DNA of 64,000 bases from JAJYLM01 sp964547905 (GTDB lineage Bacteria; JAMCPX01). The DNA lies in assembly GCA_964547905.1 (NCBI GenBank), contig CAZJPN010000040.1:1-64000 (forward strand). The letters run 5' to 3'. Both the position numbers and the translations under genes were made by a program. Below are positions 42,903 through 51,429 of the stretch, one piece after another. Every line of letters starts with the position of its first letter. Position 1 is the first letter of the stretch. A model generated the notes under the pieces. It saw nothing but the letters and a program-made list of their open reading frames with translations. It did no database searches and was not told the DNA's origin.

Positions 42903-43245
42903 TAATCCTACTCCGGATCTTATAAAAAAAATCAAGGAACTGTTGTCTGATAAACTGGCAGAAGATATCGTTGTTATAGATATGAGGAGACATTTAAGTA
43001 TCGTTGATTATTTTATAATTTGTTCTGTCAAATCCGAAAGACAATGCCTTGCCATATCCTGGTATGTAAGGGATGAGCTCGGCAAAATCGGAATAAAGCC
43101 TCAGGGTGTGGAAGGGGAGAAGTTCGGAACTTGGGTTGTTATTGATTATGGCGATATTGTACTGCATGTTTTTCTTGATGACATGAGAGCCTACTATGAT
43201 ATAGACGGATTATGGTCGGATGCTCAGAGAGCTGTGATAGAATAA
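42898..43245 (+). CDS. rsfS: ribosomal silencing factor RsfS, probable AUU start
   Basis: RsfS binds L14 and blocks subunit joining when nutrients are scarce. The conserved core (EDIVVIDMR, SIVDYFIICS, GVEGEKFGTWVVIDYGDIVLHVF) is intact. The first ATG/GTG/TTG in frame is TTG at 42943, giving 100 residues, but in-frame homologous sequence (PTPDLIKKIKELLSDKLAED) continues upstream. That extension reaches an ATT codon at 42898, which sits seven bases after AAAGGAGAGG (42881-42890). Starting there gives 115 residues and puts the EDIVV strand near residue 21, where E. coli RsfS has QDIIALDV. AUU initiation (known for infC) is rare; TTG 42943 remains possible. Confidence 0.85.
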   Translation: MSNPTPDLIKKIKELLSDKLAEDIVVIDMRRHLSIVDYFIICSVKSERQCLAISWYVRDELGKIGIKPQGVEGEKFGTWVVIDYGDIVLHVFLDDMRAYYDIDGLWSDAQRAVIE

Positions 43246-43247
43246 TA

Positions 43248-43712
43248 ATGCTCATAAATGTAATATCCGTTGGGTTACCAAAAGATAAACGCATTCAATA
43301 TTTGACAGACAGCTATCTTGAAAGGATAAAAAATTATTCATCAATATCTTTGAAGACGGTAAGGCAGGAACCGCTTTCCTCAAAAGCAGAAACTGCAGCT
43401 TTGAGAAAGGAAGCAAAAAAATTGGTAGAACTTATGGAAGGCTGCTACAATATTATCCTTGATAAGGACGGCGATATGATGAGTTCCGAGTTGTTTGCAA
43501 ACTTTTTAAATAAGCGTATAATAAGTGGTGTAAAGGTTATGAATATAATAATTGGCGGGCCGATAGGCATTGATATTTCTATAAAACAAAGGGCGGATAA
43601 GATTTTATCGTTATCAAGCATGACATTCCCTCATGAGCTAACGATGGTAATAATAGCGGAACAAATTTACAGGGCATTTGCAATACTGCATGGGCTGCCG
43701 TATCATAAATAG
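43248..43712 (+). CDS. rlmH: 23S rRNA pseudouridine-1915 N3-methyltransferase RlmH
   Basis: 154 residues from the ATG at 43248, two bases after rsfS; 12 more codons upstream lie inside rsfS. SPOUT-fold enzyme with the C-terminal knot motif IIGGPIGID and LSSMTFPHELTMVIIAEQIYRA, ending in the invariant LPYHK. Length and ending are typical. It uses SAM to methylate 23S rRNA helix 69. Confidence 0.97.
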   Translation: MLINVISVGLPKDKRIQYLTDSYLERIKNYSSISLKTVRQEPLSSKAETAALRKEAKKLVELMEGCYNIILDKDGDMMSSELFANFLNKRIISGVKVMNIIIGGPIGIDISIKQRADKILSLSSMTFPHELTMVIIAEQIYRAFAILHGLPYHK

Positions 43713-43720
43713 GTGAATAG

Positions 43721-45076
43721 ATGTATCAGGCGATGGTATTTTTACTGATTGTTATCTTGTTTTTGTTTGGGTATCTTTCGCTGTTTAATGGAAAAGAGAT
43801 AGAACTTTTTCTGTCAAGAACTACATCCGTTCATACAACTGTATCTGCTATTGTTATAGCTTCTTTCATACTTGGTATGCTCTTAATGGCAGTTGTCAGC
43901 CTTATAAGGGAGGCAAGCAGGATTTATAGAGACTGGCAGAAAAAAACCCAGGTTACCAAGGAAAGTCTTAGCATCTCCCTTGTGGAGAAAGGTAATTTCG
44001 AAATAATTAAGGGCGATATAGAGAAGGCTAAGTCTTATTATGTGGATGCTATCGCAAAAAATTCTTTAAATATAAATGCGCATATAAAATTAGCAGAATG
44101 CTACATAATACTGAAAGATAATCAGAGCGCTTTGAAAATATTGTTAAAGATTAAATATCAGGACCCGGAAAATATACCCCTGCTTTTGGTACTTTATAGG
44201 GTATATTCTATCACTAAGGAACCGAATAGTACGATAGATGTGGGGAAAAAACTCGTGAGTATAGAAGAAGAAAACATAAGTTTCCTGTCTCTTTTGAGGG
44301 ATGCATATATAGCGGCTGAAAAGGCAGAAGAGGCTTACAGAACGCATAAAATTATCATGAAGCTTACCAAAGGTAAAGAAGAATATAAGGGTGAGAGGCA
44401 GAGGCTGGGAGAACTGAAATATAAATATGCTCTGTCCATCCTTAATAATGGTGATGCGGATCTCGCACTAAAAAAACTTGGGGATGTAAGGAAGCTCAAT
44501 CCTGAATTTGTCCCTGCGTATGTAACGAGCGGTGAAATACTTCTCAACAACAAGGGTGATATGGAGAAGGCCATCGAGGAATGGGAGGCTGGTTATTCAA
44601 TGACACAGAATGCAGTTTTCCTGATCAAAATGGAGGATATTTATCTTAAACATGACAATCCTTTTGAGCTTATTCGTTTTTACAGGAGATTACTGTCGAA
44701 CAGTCCGGATGACATACTTACAAGAATCATGTTTGCAAAACTTATGCTCAGGCTCGAGATGGTCGATGATGCTTCCGAGCAGCTTTCGTATCTGGACAAT
44801 AAATGGATACGCATACCATCGACAGAGATACTCAATGCGGAATTATTGGCAAAAAAAGGAGATTATTCCTCAGCATATAAAAAATTGAAATCAACCCAGG
44901 CAAGTGGTGTACAATTAAAATTTCCATACGTGTGTTCTAACTGTGGATACGAAACCGGTGTATGGGCTTCAGAATGTCAGCGATGTAAGAAAGTCAACAG
45001 TTTGACATTGAAAACAAGCAAAGAATTGGAATCTTTCAAGCCTGTGCAAACGAAGATCCACGATCTGCTCGTATAA
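43721..45076 (+). CDS. fused LapA-LapB (YciM)-like lipopolysaccharide-assembly regulator
   Basis: 451 residues. The N-terminus (about 1-75) has two hydrophobic helices separated by a short loop and a following basic stretch, matching the LapA/DUF1049 pattern (IELFL...VIASFILGMLLMAVVSL). About ten TPR-like repeats span 85-390. The C-terminus has a rubredoxin-type ribbon (CSNCGYET...CQRCKK, about 405-425) as in LapB. In E. coli lapA and lapB are adjacent genes; LapB brakes LPS synthesis by presenting LpxC to FtsH. Here the two look like one protein. It starts nine bases after rlmH, so it is likely in the same transcript. The LapA half is assigned by pattern and is the less certain part. Confidence 0.8.
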   Translation: MYQAMVFLLIVILFLFGYLSLFNGKEIELFLSRTTSVHTTVSAIVIASFILGMLLMAVVSLIREASRIYRDWQKKTQVTKESLSISLVEKGNFEIIKGDIEKAKSYYVDAIAKNSLNINAHIKLAECYIILKDNQSALKILLKIKYQDPENIPLLLVLYRVYSITKEPNSTIDVGKKLVSIEEENISFLSLLRDAYIAAEKAEEAYRTHKIIMKLTKGKEEYKGERQRLGELKYKYALSILNNGDADLALKKLGDVRKLNPEFVPAYVTSGEILLNNKGDMEKAIEEWEAGYSMTQNAVFLIKMEDIYLKHDNPFELIRFYRRLLSNSPDDILTRIMFAKLMLRLEMVDDASEQLSYLDNKWIRIPSTEILNAELLAKKGDYSSAYKKLKSTQASGVQLKFPYVCSNCGYETGVWASECQRCKKVNSLTLKTSKELESFKPVQTKIHDLLV

Positions 45077-45092
45077 TTTCATCCGACTCATT

Positions 45093-45308
45093 ATGCCAGC
45101 CCTTTACTGCTCAATGTGCGGCAGGCCTGTTAAACCGACTATCCATTTTAAGGATCATTATTTAGTTGACTATTATATCGAGGTTACCGGTGATACAGAG
45201 CATGTTGCGATAGTGAGCGATGAGCAGGACAAACCGGATGAGAGCTATTCAAAATTAATATCACGGAAAGAGATAATAAGGTGTGTCGATTGTAAGAATA
45301 AAAATTAA
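45093..45308 (+). CDS. small protein with two CxxC knuckles
   Basis: 71 residues with an N-terminal CSMCG and a C-terminal CVDCKNKN, a possible four-cysteine zinc site joining the ends. The middle is mostly strand-like (HYLVDYYIEVTGDTEHVAIV). No family is recognised. It is 16 bases after the LapA-LapB gene, with no good ribosome-binding site. It might be a regulator or assembly factor, but nothing else supports that. Confidence 0.55.
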   Translation: MPALYCSMCGRPVKPTIHFKDHYLVDYYIEVTGDTEHVAIVSDEQDKPDESYSKLISRKEIIRCVDCKNKN

Positions 45309-45312
45309 AATT

Positions 45313-45375
45313 ATGTTCGACAAAGATTTCAAGAGAGATATAGTTAAAAAAATTTTTAAGAAAGAGGAAAGTTAA
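45313..45375 (+). CDS. possible 20-aa ORF
   Basis: ATG-initiated 20-codon frame encoding a highly basic, Lys/Phe-rich peptide (MFDKDFKRDIVKKIFKKEES). It lies four bases after the preceding gene without a clear ribosome-binding site. It may be chance. The remaining gap to 45482 holds no gene, only AT-rich DNA. Confidence 0.15.
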   Translation: MFDKDFKRDIVKKIFKKEES

Positions 45376-45482
45376 AGTAGGTTTCGGTTACCTCTCGTAT
45401 TCATTCAATGGCAATCATTTTTTTTTAAAATACTGCATGCTTATATTGCAAATAAAGACAATTTGGGTTATTCAAATATGCT

Positions 45483-47732
45483 ATGAAGCAGTTGCTTTCA
45501 TACATAGTGCCTTATATCAATTTTATTGAAAACGCATTGTTAAACTACAACGGCAGGATAACGGATCTCGGTACACAGATCATGTGGGGGGCTGTTTTTT
45601 TTCTCGGAATACTGTTTTTTTTTCTTCATAGAAGGTACAAAAACAAAGCAAAAAAAATTGATCAAAACTCGGCGTCTTTGGGTAGACGTGCAGCAAGACT
45701 TTCAAAGATTGGTGATTTTATAAATTCAGCCAAGATTTATGAAAGAAGCGGCAATCTTCAACCCGCAGCGGATGCATACTATAAGGCGGGGGCGATATAT
45801 TACGCGACACAGCTGTATAAGCGTTTGGGCATGAAAGATAAGCAAGCCTCGGCACTTGAGCAGATAAGTTTTCATAAAGAGGCAGGCGAACTCTACAGGG
45901 AATTATCCATGTATAAGCAGGCAGGAGAAAACCTGCTCAAAGCGGGTGAACTATTAAAGGCAGCAAATATGCTTGAAACGACAGGAGAAATAGAGAAGGC
46001 TGCTGATACATATATGTCTGCAGGGTTTAATCTTCGTGCAGGGGAGATTTACACCAAGCTTGATGACAAAGCTAAGATTGCCTCTGCATACGAGGCTTCG
46101 ATTGTCATACCGAAAGGTGATATAATGCCAAGGGCAATAACGAATTATGCTATGAGGGCAATCCTGGCTTATATTGCCATGGGTAATATGCAAAAGGCGG
46201 CAGACGTTGCAGAGAAGGCCGGTTTAAAAAAGTATGCAGCAGAACTTTATTCTAAACTTGAGAACTGGGAAAAGGCAAGTGACCTTTATCTTTCAATGAA
46301 CGATAAGAAATCAGCAGCGGATGTTATGGAAAAGGCTGGTTGGCAAGAAAAAGCCTCTCTTGTAAGGGCATCTTATTATGAAGATAACGGTATGAAGCGA
46401 GAAGCAATACAGATTTATGAAAAATTGAATAAATTTGATTACGCAGCAAGGCTCTATGTCTCGATAGGCGAAAAAATGAAGGCAGCAGAGCTTTATGCAA
46501 AGGCAGATAAGTATGTTGTTTCTGCGTCCCTATTCAAGGAGTTGGGTTATGTAGACAAGGCTTTATCAATGCTGGAATCAGTATCTGAATCCGAAAAGCA
46601 GACCGGTGACGCCTTGATATTAAGGCTTGATCTGTTTATGGAAAAGGGCATGTACAAAGAGGCAAGTTCTCTTGTAGAAAAAATGCTTTCTGGAAAATCT
46701 CTTTCCGAAGAAAACTTACAGCTATATTATAAACTGGCTAATGTATACGAGGAAGAAGGAAGGGCAAAAGATGCAATAATAATATACAATAAACTTCTCA
46801 AAATCGATCCCGCTTATACGGATGTAAATGAACGAATAGAAAGACTAAAGCGAATAATTGAAGCACCATCACCTTCCGTTATTGATCAGTATGCACAAAC
46901 AGTTATGCTCTCTGATACCGGAGAGGGTATACTTTCAAAGCGATACAAACTCATCGAAGAGCTCGGAAGAGGCGGTATGGGCATAGTCATAAAAGCCCAG
47001 GATATTCTGCTTGGAAGGGTTGCTGCTATTAAGATTATGTCAACCGGGGGATCATCTGACCCAAAGCGCATAGACGCCTTTATACGGGAGGCAAGAACAT
47101 CTGCTTCACTGAATCACCCCAATATTGTTACTGTTTATGATGTTGGCGAAGATAGAAATGCGTTTTACATAGTCATGGAGTTTGTAGACGGTATGACCTT
47201 AAAAAGGTTTCTTGAGGACTACCCCGAAGGAATGCCAACGCAACTTTCGATATTCGTCGCCGTTCAGATGCTCAAGGGATTAGCATACGCCCATGAAAAA
47301 GGTATAATACACAGAGATATAAAGCCTTCGAATATCATGTGGACGCCGAAGAGGGTTGCTAAGCTTATGGATTTCGGACTTGCAAAAGCTATGGAAGAGA
47401 TAAAACATGGTGAAACCATTGTTGGTGGTACACCTCTTTATATGTCGCCGGAGCAGATACTTGGAGAGAAAACAGATTCAAGAACCGATATTTACTCTTT
47501 TGGATGTACACTGTATGAAATGCTTTCGGGTAAACCTCCTTTTACACAAGGTGATGTGGGTTATCATCATGTACATACACCACCCATACCTATAAATAGT
47601 ATCAATACTCAAATTCCTCGATGGCTATCCGATATCACTATAAAATGTCTCGAAAAACTTCCTGAAAATAGGTATCAGTCTGTTGAGCAATTATTTAATG
47701 ATATACAAAAAAGTTATAAGGGAATGAAATGA
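45483..47732 (+). CDS. membrane-anchored TPR Ser/Thr protein kinase (PknB-like)
   Basis: 749 residues with the kinase at the C-terminus. One membrane segment lies near 33-52. About 400 residues (60-460) of TPR-like helical repeats rich in YYKAGAIYYAT-type units follow, then the kinase (about 487-745). Kinase motifs are LGRGGMG (P-loop), AAIKIM (Lys of VAIK), HRDIKPSNIM (catalytic loop), DFGLA and SPEQ (APE). All catalytic residues are present, so it should be active. The membrane segment and repeats face the cytoplasm, unlike PknB, whose sensor is outside. Together with the LapA-LapB protein upstream it forms a run of TPR proteins near rdgB. Its substrates are unknown. Confidence 0.92.
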   Translation: MKQLLSYIVPYINFIENALLNYNGRITDLGTQIMWGAVFFLGILFFFLHRRYKNKAKKIDQNSASLGRRAARLSKIGDFINSAKIYERSGNLQPAADAYYKAGAIYYATQLYKRLGMKDKQASALEQISFHKEAGELYRELSMYKQAGENLLKAGELLKAANMLETTGEIEKAADTYMSAGFNLRAGEIYTKLDDKAKIASAYEASIVIPKGDIMPRAITNYAMRAILAYIAMGNMQKAADVAEKAGLKKYAAELYSKLENWEKASDLYLSMNDKKSAADVMEKAGWQEKASLVRASYYEDNGMKREAIQIYEKLNKFDYAARLYVSIGEKMKAAELYAKADKYVVSASLFKELGYVDKALSMLESVSESEKQTGDALILRLDLFMEKGMYKEASSLVEKMLSGKSLSEENLQLYYKLANVYEEEGRAKDAIIIYNKLLKIDPAYTDVNERIERLKRIIEAPSPSVIDQYAQTVMLSDTGEGILSKRYKLIEELGRGGMGIVIKAQDILLGRVAAIKIMSTGGSSDPKRIDAFIREARTSASLNHPNIVTVYDVGEDRNAFYIVMEFVDGMTLKRFLEDYPEGMPTQLSIFVAVQMLKGLAYAHEKGIIHRDIKPSNIMWTPKRVAKLMDFGLAKAMEEIKHGETIVGGTPLYMSPEQILGEKTDSRTDIYSFGCTLYEMLSGKPPFTQGDVGYHHVHTPPIPINSINTQIPRWLSDITIKCLEKLPENRYQSVEQLFNDIQKSYKGMK

Positions 47733-47782
47733 CAGTAAGTTTAGAGATTAAAAGTTTAGGATTTCGAAAATAAAAGATCGAT

Positions 47783-48364
47783 ATGCGCATTATTGTTGTT
47801 GCAACAAACAACGTTGCGAAATTCAAGGAAATTCAAGAGATAATAAATAGGTACGGCATTATTGCACAGATGCCTGACATAAAAATAGATGTTCATGAAG
47901 GCGTTGTGTCTTATGAGGAAAATGCAAGGATAAAAGCCTCTTATTTGACTTCAAAACTGAGAATCGATGCTTTGGGAGAAGATTCTGGCATAGAAGTCCC
48001 CGCACTCGGTGGATTTCCAGGTGTTATATCGGCAAGATTCATCGATGGCTCTGATAATGATAGGAATGCTGCTTTGCTTAGCAAGATGGTCGCTATTAGG
48101 TCTGATGATAGAAAGGCTGTATTCAAAGCTTATGTGGTTATATCGCTAAAAAATGGAGGGTATCTTACAGGGTATGGAGAACTGAAGGGTATGATGACTA
48201 CAACACCGGAAGGTAGCAGCGGTTTTGGCTACGATCCAATTTTCATTCCTGATGGTTATGATAAGACACTTGCTCAGATACCAGGAGAGGAAAAAAATAA
48301 GATAAGTCACAGGAAAAAAGCGATAGAGATGGTTCTTAAAGAGTATATTAAATACGAGGCATAG
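47783..48364 (+). CDS. rdgB: non-canonical purine NTP pyrophosphatase (RdgB/HAM1)
   Basis: 193 residues. It hydrolyses dITP, XTP and ITP to the monophosphates to keep them out of DNA and RNA. Motifs are TNNVAKFKEIQ, EDSGIEVPALGGFPG, GFGYDPIF and the C-terminal NKISHRKKA. Length is normal. The ATG has no strong Shine-Dalgarno close by. Confidence 0.95.
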   Translation: MRIIVVATNNVAKFKEIQEIINRYGIIAQMPDIKIDVHEGVVSYEENARIKASYLTSKLRIDALGEDSGIEVPALGGFPGVISARFIDGSDNDRNAALLSKMVAIRSDDRKAVFKAYVVISLKNGGYLTGYGELKGMMTTTPEGSSGFGYDPIFIPDGYDKTLAQIPGEEKNKISHRKKAIEMVLKEYIKYEA

Positions 48365-48446
48365 AGAAATTCAAAATTCAAAACTCAAGGTTAAAGGAAT
48401 TCAAGATTCAAAATTACATATTAAATATTCAAGATTAAGAATTAGA
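48365..48446. repeat. AT-rich ATTCAAAATTC-type direct repeats
   Basis: Short direct repeats of the unit ATTCAA(G/A)ATTCAAAA occur three to four times between rdgB and the GT4 gene (for example 48368-48391, 48399-48413, 48427-48443). They are non-coding and low complexity, probably slippage-prone filler. Confidence 0.5.
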
Positions 48447-48469
48447 GACTGAATCTAAGGGGGATCAAA

Positions 48470-49666
48470 ATAAAAGTTTTAAGGATCATTGCGAGGCTTA
48501 ACATTGGGGGACCTGCTATACATACGATTCTTTTAACCCATTATCTTAACAATACCTTTGAAACTAAACTTGTTGTCGGTAGTATATCAGAGGGTGAGGA
48601 GAGCATGGATTATCTGCTTGAGCGCTACGATGTTAAACCGATATATCTCAATACACTGAAAAGGGAGCTTTCTTTTAGAGGAGATATTAAGTCGATGTTT
48701 TCAATCTATAAACTCATACAGGAATTCCAACCTGATATTGTACATACGCATACAGCAAAGGCAGGAGCAGTCGGCAGAGGTGCAGTAATTTTATACAACC
48801 TTTTGCATTTAAGGTTCGGCAAAAAGAAAGTAAAGCTTATACACACGTTTCATGGTCATGTATTCGATGGATATTTTAACGAGGCTGTCACCTATGTTTT
48901 TCTATGGATAGAAAGGCTCATGGCTTTCTTTACAGACAGGATTATCGCTGTAAGCGATAATCTAAAGTATGAACTCACGAACAAATACAGAATAGCATCC
49001 GATAGCAAGATAAAGGTTATATATAATGGTTATGATCTAAAACCATTTCTCAATATTGATAGATCATCTGATCTAACGGAAAAAGAAAAGAATACTGCAC
49101 GAGGAGAAATCTGTATTACAATCGTTGGACGGCTTGTTCCTATAAAAGGACATAAATTCCTTATTCAGGCATTCAGCAGGCTTGAGTTTCCATCAAGACT
49201 TGTTATAGTAGGGGACGGGATATTAAAGGAGGAACTTGTGCAGCTTGCGGAAAAACTCGATATACGTCAAAGGATTGATTTTCTCGGATACAAAAAGGAT
49301 GTTGTCCCTATATACCGTGAAACCGATATGGTTGTATTAAGTTCCCTGAACGAAGGTGCACCTGTAGCTGTTATAGAGGCTCTTGCTTCGGCAAAGCCGG
49401 TTATTGCTACTGATGTAGGAGGTGTAAGAGATTTACTCGGTAAAAAAGCACATTCAATTGCAGATGGCATCTCTCTTTGTGAAAGAGGCATACTTACGCC
49501 TCCTGCGGATGCAGAATCGATAACAACGGCAATAAACTACCTTGTAAATAATCCAGGAATTGGCTATGAAATGACAAGCAAAGGGAGGGCATTTGTGAGT
49601 GAATATTTTACCGTTGAAAGATTATTAGAAGATATAAAAATGCTTTATGCGGAAGTGCTGGAATAA
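48470..49666 (+). CDS. GT4-family glycosyltransferase, probable AUA start
   Basis: The first ATG in frame (48605) would remove the classical GT-B N-terminus. In-frame sequence upstream (KVLRIIARLNIGGPAIHTIL) is the expected first strand and glycine loop. The frame remains open back to a TAG at 48443, with no ATG, GTG or TTG before 48605. The best start is ATA at 48470, six bases after AAGGGGG (48457-48463), giving 398 residues; ATC at 48464 or CTG at 48449 are alternatives. The C-terminal nucleotide-sugar domain has EALASAKPVIATDVGGVRD and the acidic catalytic region near it. It transfers a sugar in polysaccharide synthesis; donor and acceptor are unknown. A base-calling or assembly error at the start codon is possible. 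Confidence 0.85.
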   Translation: MKVLRIIARLNIGGPAIHTILLTHYLNNTFETKLVVGSISEGEESMDYLLERYDVKPIYLNTLKRELSFRGDIKSMFSIYKLIQEFQPDIVHTHTAKAGAVGRGAVILYNLLHLRFGKKKVKLIHTFHGHVFDGYFNEAVTYVFLWIERLMAFFTDRIIAVSDNLKYELTNKYRIASDSKIKVIYNGYDLKPFLNIDRSSDLTEKEKNTARGEICITIVGRLVPIKGHKFLIQAFSRLEFPSRLVIVGDGILKEELVQLAEKLDIRQRIDFLGYKKDVVPIYRETDMVVLSSLNEGAPVAVIEALASAKPVIATDVGGVRDLLGKKAHSIADGISLCERGILTPPADAESITTAINYLVNNPGIGYEMTSKGRAFVSEYFTVERLLEDIKMLYAEVLE

Positions 49667-51426
49667 TGTATGTATATATAACATTATTCGTATCTTTTTT
49701 AATAGCTGTTGTATGTGTCCCGATAGTGAAGCGTGTTGCAGTTCATTATGATGTAATATCGCATCCAAAGCATGACAGATGGAATAAAACCCCTGTACCT
49801 CTGCTTGGAGGCGCAGCTATCTACATTGCAACGATTGCAGGGTTCGCTGTCATGTCCGGATGGGACAAACATACAATCATTATTATTTGTGCTGGAACCG
49901 TCCTGTTTGTACTTGGTATGATAGATGATTTCAAGCATCTTTCCCCTCCTGTAAAGCTTATCGTGGAGATAGCTGTTGCAGCTTTTATAGTAATATTCGG
50001 TCTTCAATGGGATATTACGGGTAATGCCGCCCTTGATATTATCATAACAGTTATATGGGCTGTTGGTATTACCAATGCATTTAATCTTTTGGATAATATG
50101 GATGGACTATCAGCAGGTATAGCAAGTATAACGGGCGTTGTTATCTTTTTATGCTTATTTGGCAATGCCCAATCGCCAACAGCCGCTTTGTTGGCTTCAT
50201 TGATAGGTGCTGCCCTTGGATTCCTTGTTTATAATTTTAACCCAGCATCCATATTCATGGGCGATTCCGGTAGCCTTTTTATAGGGTTTATGCTGAGCAG
50301 TATTGTCCTTGTGCCTGAGATTAAGCTGCCGGGGCAATTGTTGCAGGTGATCATACTTCCGGTGCTGATCTTTCTTATACCGATTTTTGATACAAGCTAT
50401 GTGGTATTTACGAGGAAACTATCTGGGGTTAATGCAATGAAAGGTGGGAAAGATCATACCTCGCACAGGCTCGTAAAGGTAGGGTTATCAGAGAGAGGCG
50501 CAGTCATAGTTATATACATTATCAGTATACTATCCGGTATACTGGCATATCTCGGCAGGTTTATGTCGATCTATATTTATATTGAGTTGATTTTCTTATT
50601 TACCATTACCCTTGTTTTTCTCGGAGTTTATCTTTCCAAGATCAAGGTTCATGAAATAAACGAAAATGAAAAAGGAGCGATATCAATTATTGTGAATGTT
50701 ACCTATAAGAGAAGGATTTTCGAAATAATGCTTGATCTTATCATTATATTCGTATCGATCTATGGAGCCTATATCCTCAGATTTGAAGGTAGCGCATTTC
50801 AAGCCAATATTGTCATGCTGTTTAAATCTTTACCCATTATACTCAGTATTCAAATTGTGTCCTTTTATATAGTGGGTATTTATAAAGGGGTGTGGAAGTA
50901 TACGGGTACACATGAGGTATGGACTATTATAAAGGGCATTATAATCGGTGTTGGCTTGAGTATGCTGTCAATCCTGTTGATATGGAGGTTCACGAATTAT
51001 TCCAGAACGGTTTTTATTATCTATGCAATAATCCTGTTTATACTCATGGCATTGTCACGGTATACGTATAAGTGGTTCGATTATCTGTTTAAGAAAAATA
51101 GTGGAGAGGAGTATAAAAAGGTTGTTATATATGGGGCAGGCGACAGCGGTGAGTTTGCAGTCAATGAAATACTGAATAATGAACAGTTGAAATTGACCGC
51201 TGTATGTTTTTTGGATGACGATACTATGAAACATGGAAGATCCATTCATGGGTATCCGGTAGTCGGCGGGATCGACAGACTTGAAGGCGTAATAAAAAAC
51301 AGGAGTATCGATGAGGTTATTATCTCGACCCCAAAGATAAAAGAAGATAAAATAAAAAAGATCAAACAAATCTGCGAACAAACCGGTGTCATACTGAAAA
51401 GATTTTCATTAAAGATAGAGGACTAA
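49666..51426 (+). CDS. WecA/MraY-type phosphoglycosyltransferase fused to CapD-like N-terminal half
   Basis: 586 residues. Residues about 1-325 are a polytopic phospho-N-acetylhexosamine transferase like WecA (NAFNLLDNMDGLSAGIA, FMGDSGSLFIGF, HTSHRLV), which starts lipid-linked O-antigen or capsule by moving a sugar-phosphate to undecaprenyl phosphate. Residues about 345-470 add four further helices, and about 480-586 a Rossmann domain (VIYGAGDSGEFAV). These match the N-terminal half of CapD/WbpM-type polymerase-loading dehydratases, but the SDR dehydratase catalytic half is missing. The protein is a natural fusion or the remains of two genes. It overlaps the GT4 stop by one base and lies three bases before GT2, so the three are one operon. 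Confidence 0.88.
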   Translation: MYVYITLFVSFLIAVVCVPIVKRVAVHYDVISHPKHDRWNKTPVPLLGGAAIYIATIAGFAVMSGWDKHTIIIICAGTVLFVLGMIDDFKHLSPPVKLIVEIAVAAFIVIFGLQWDITGNAALDIIITVIWAVGITNAFNLLDNMDGLSAGIASITGVVIFLCLFGNAQSPTAALLASLIGAALGFLVYNFNPASIFMGDSGSLFIGFMLSSIVLVPEIKLPGQLLQVIILPVLIFLIPIFDTSYVVFTRKLSGVNAMKGGKDHTSHRLVKVGLSERGAVIVIYIISILSGILAYLGRFMSIYIYIELIFLFTITLVFLGVYLSKIKVHEINENEKGAISIIVNVTYKRRIFEIMLDLIIIFVSIYGAYILRFEGSAFQANIVMLFKSLPIILSIQIVSFYIVGIYKGVWKYTGTHEVWTIIKGIIIGVGLSMLSILLIWRFTNYSRTVFIIYAIILFILMALSRYTYKWFDYLFKKNSGEEYKKVVIYGAGDSGEFAVNEILNNEQLKLTAVCFLDDDTMKHGRSIHGYPVVGGIDRLEGVIKNRSIDEVIISTPKIKEDKIKKIKQICEQTGVILKRFSLKIED

Positions 51427-51429
51427 TAT

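Noticed and set aside
48365..48446. ATTCAAAATTC repeats as a CRISPR or iteron array
   Set aside because: Units are degenerate, unevenly spaced and have no unique spacers; no replication or cas genes are nearby.
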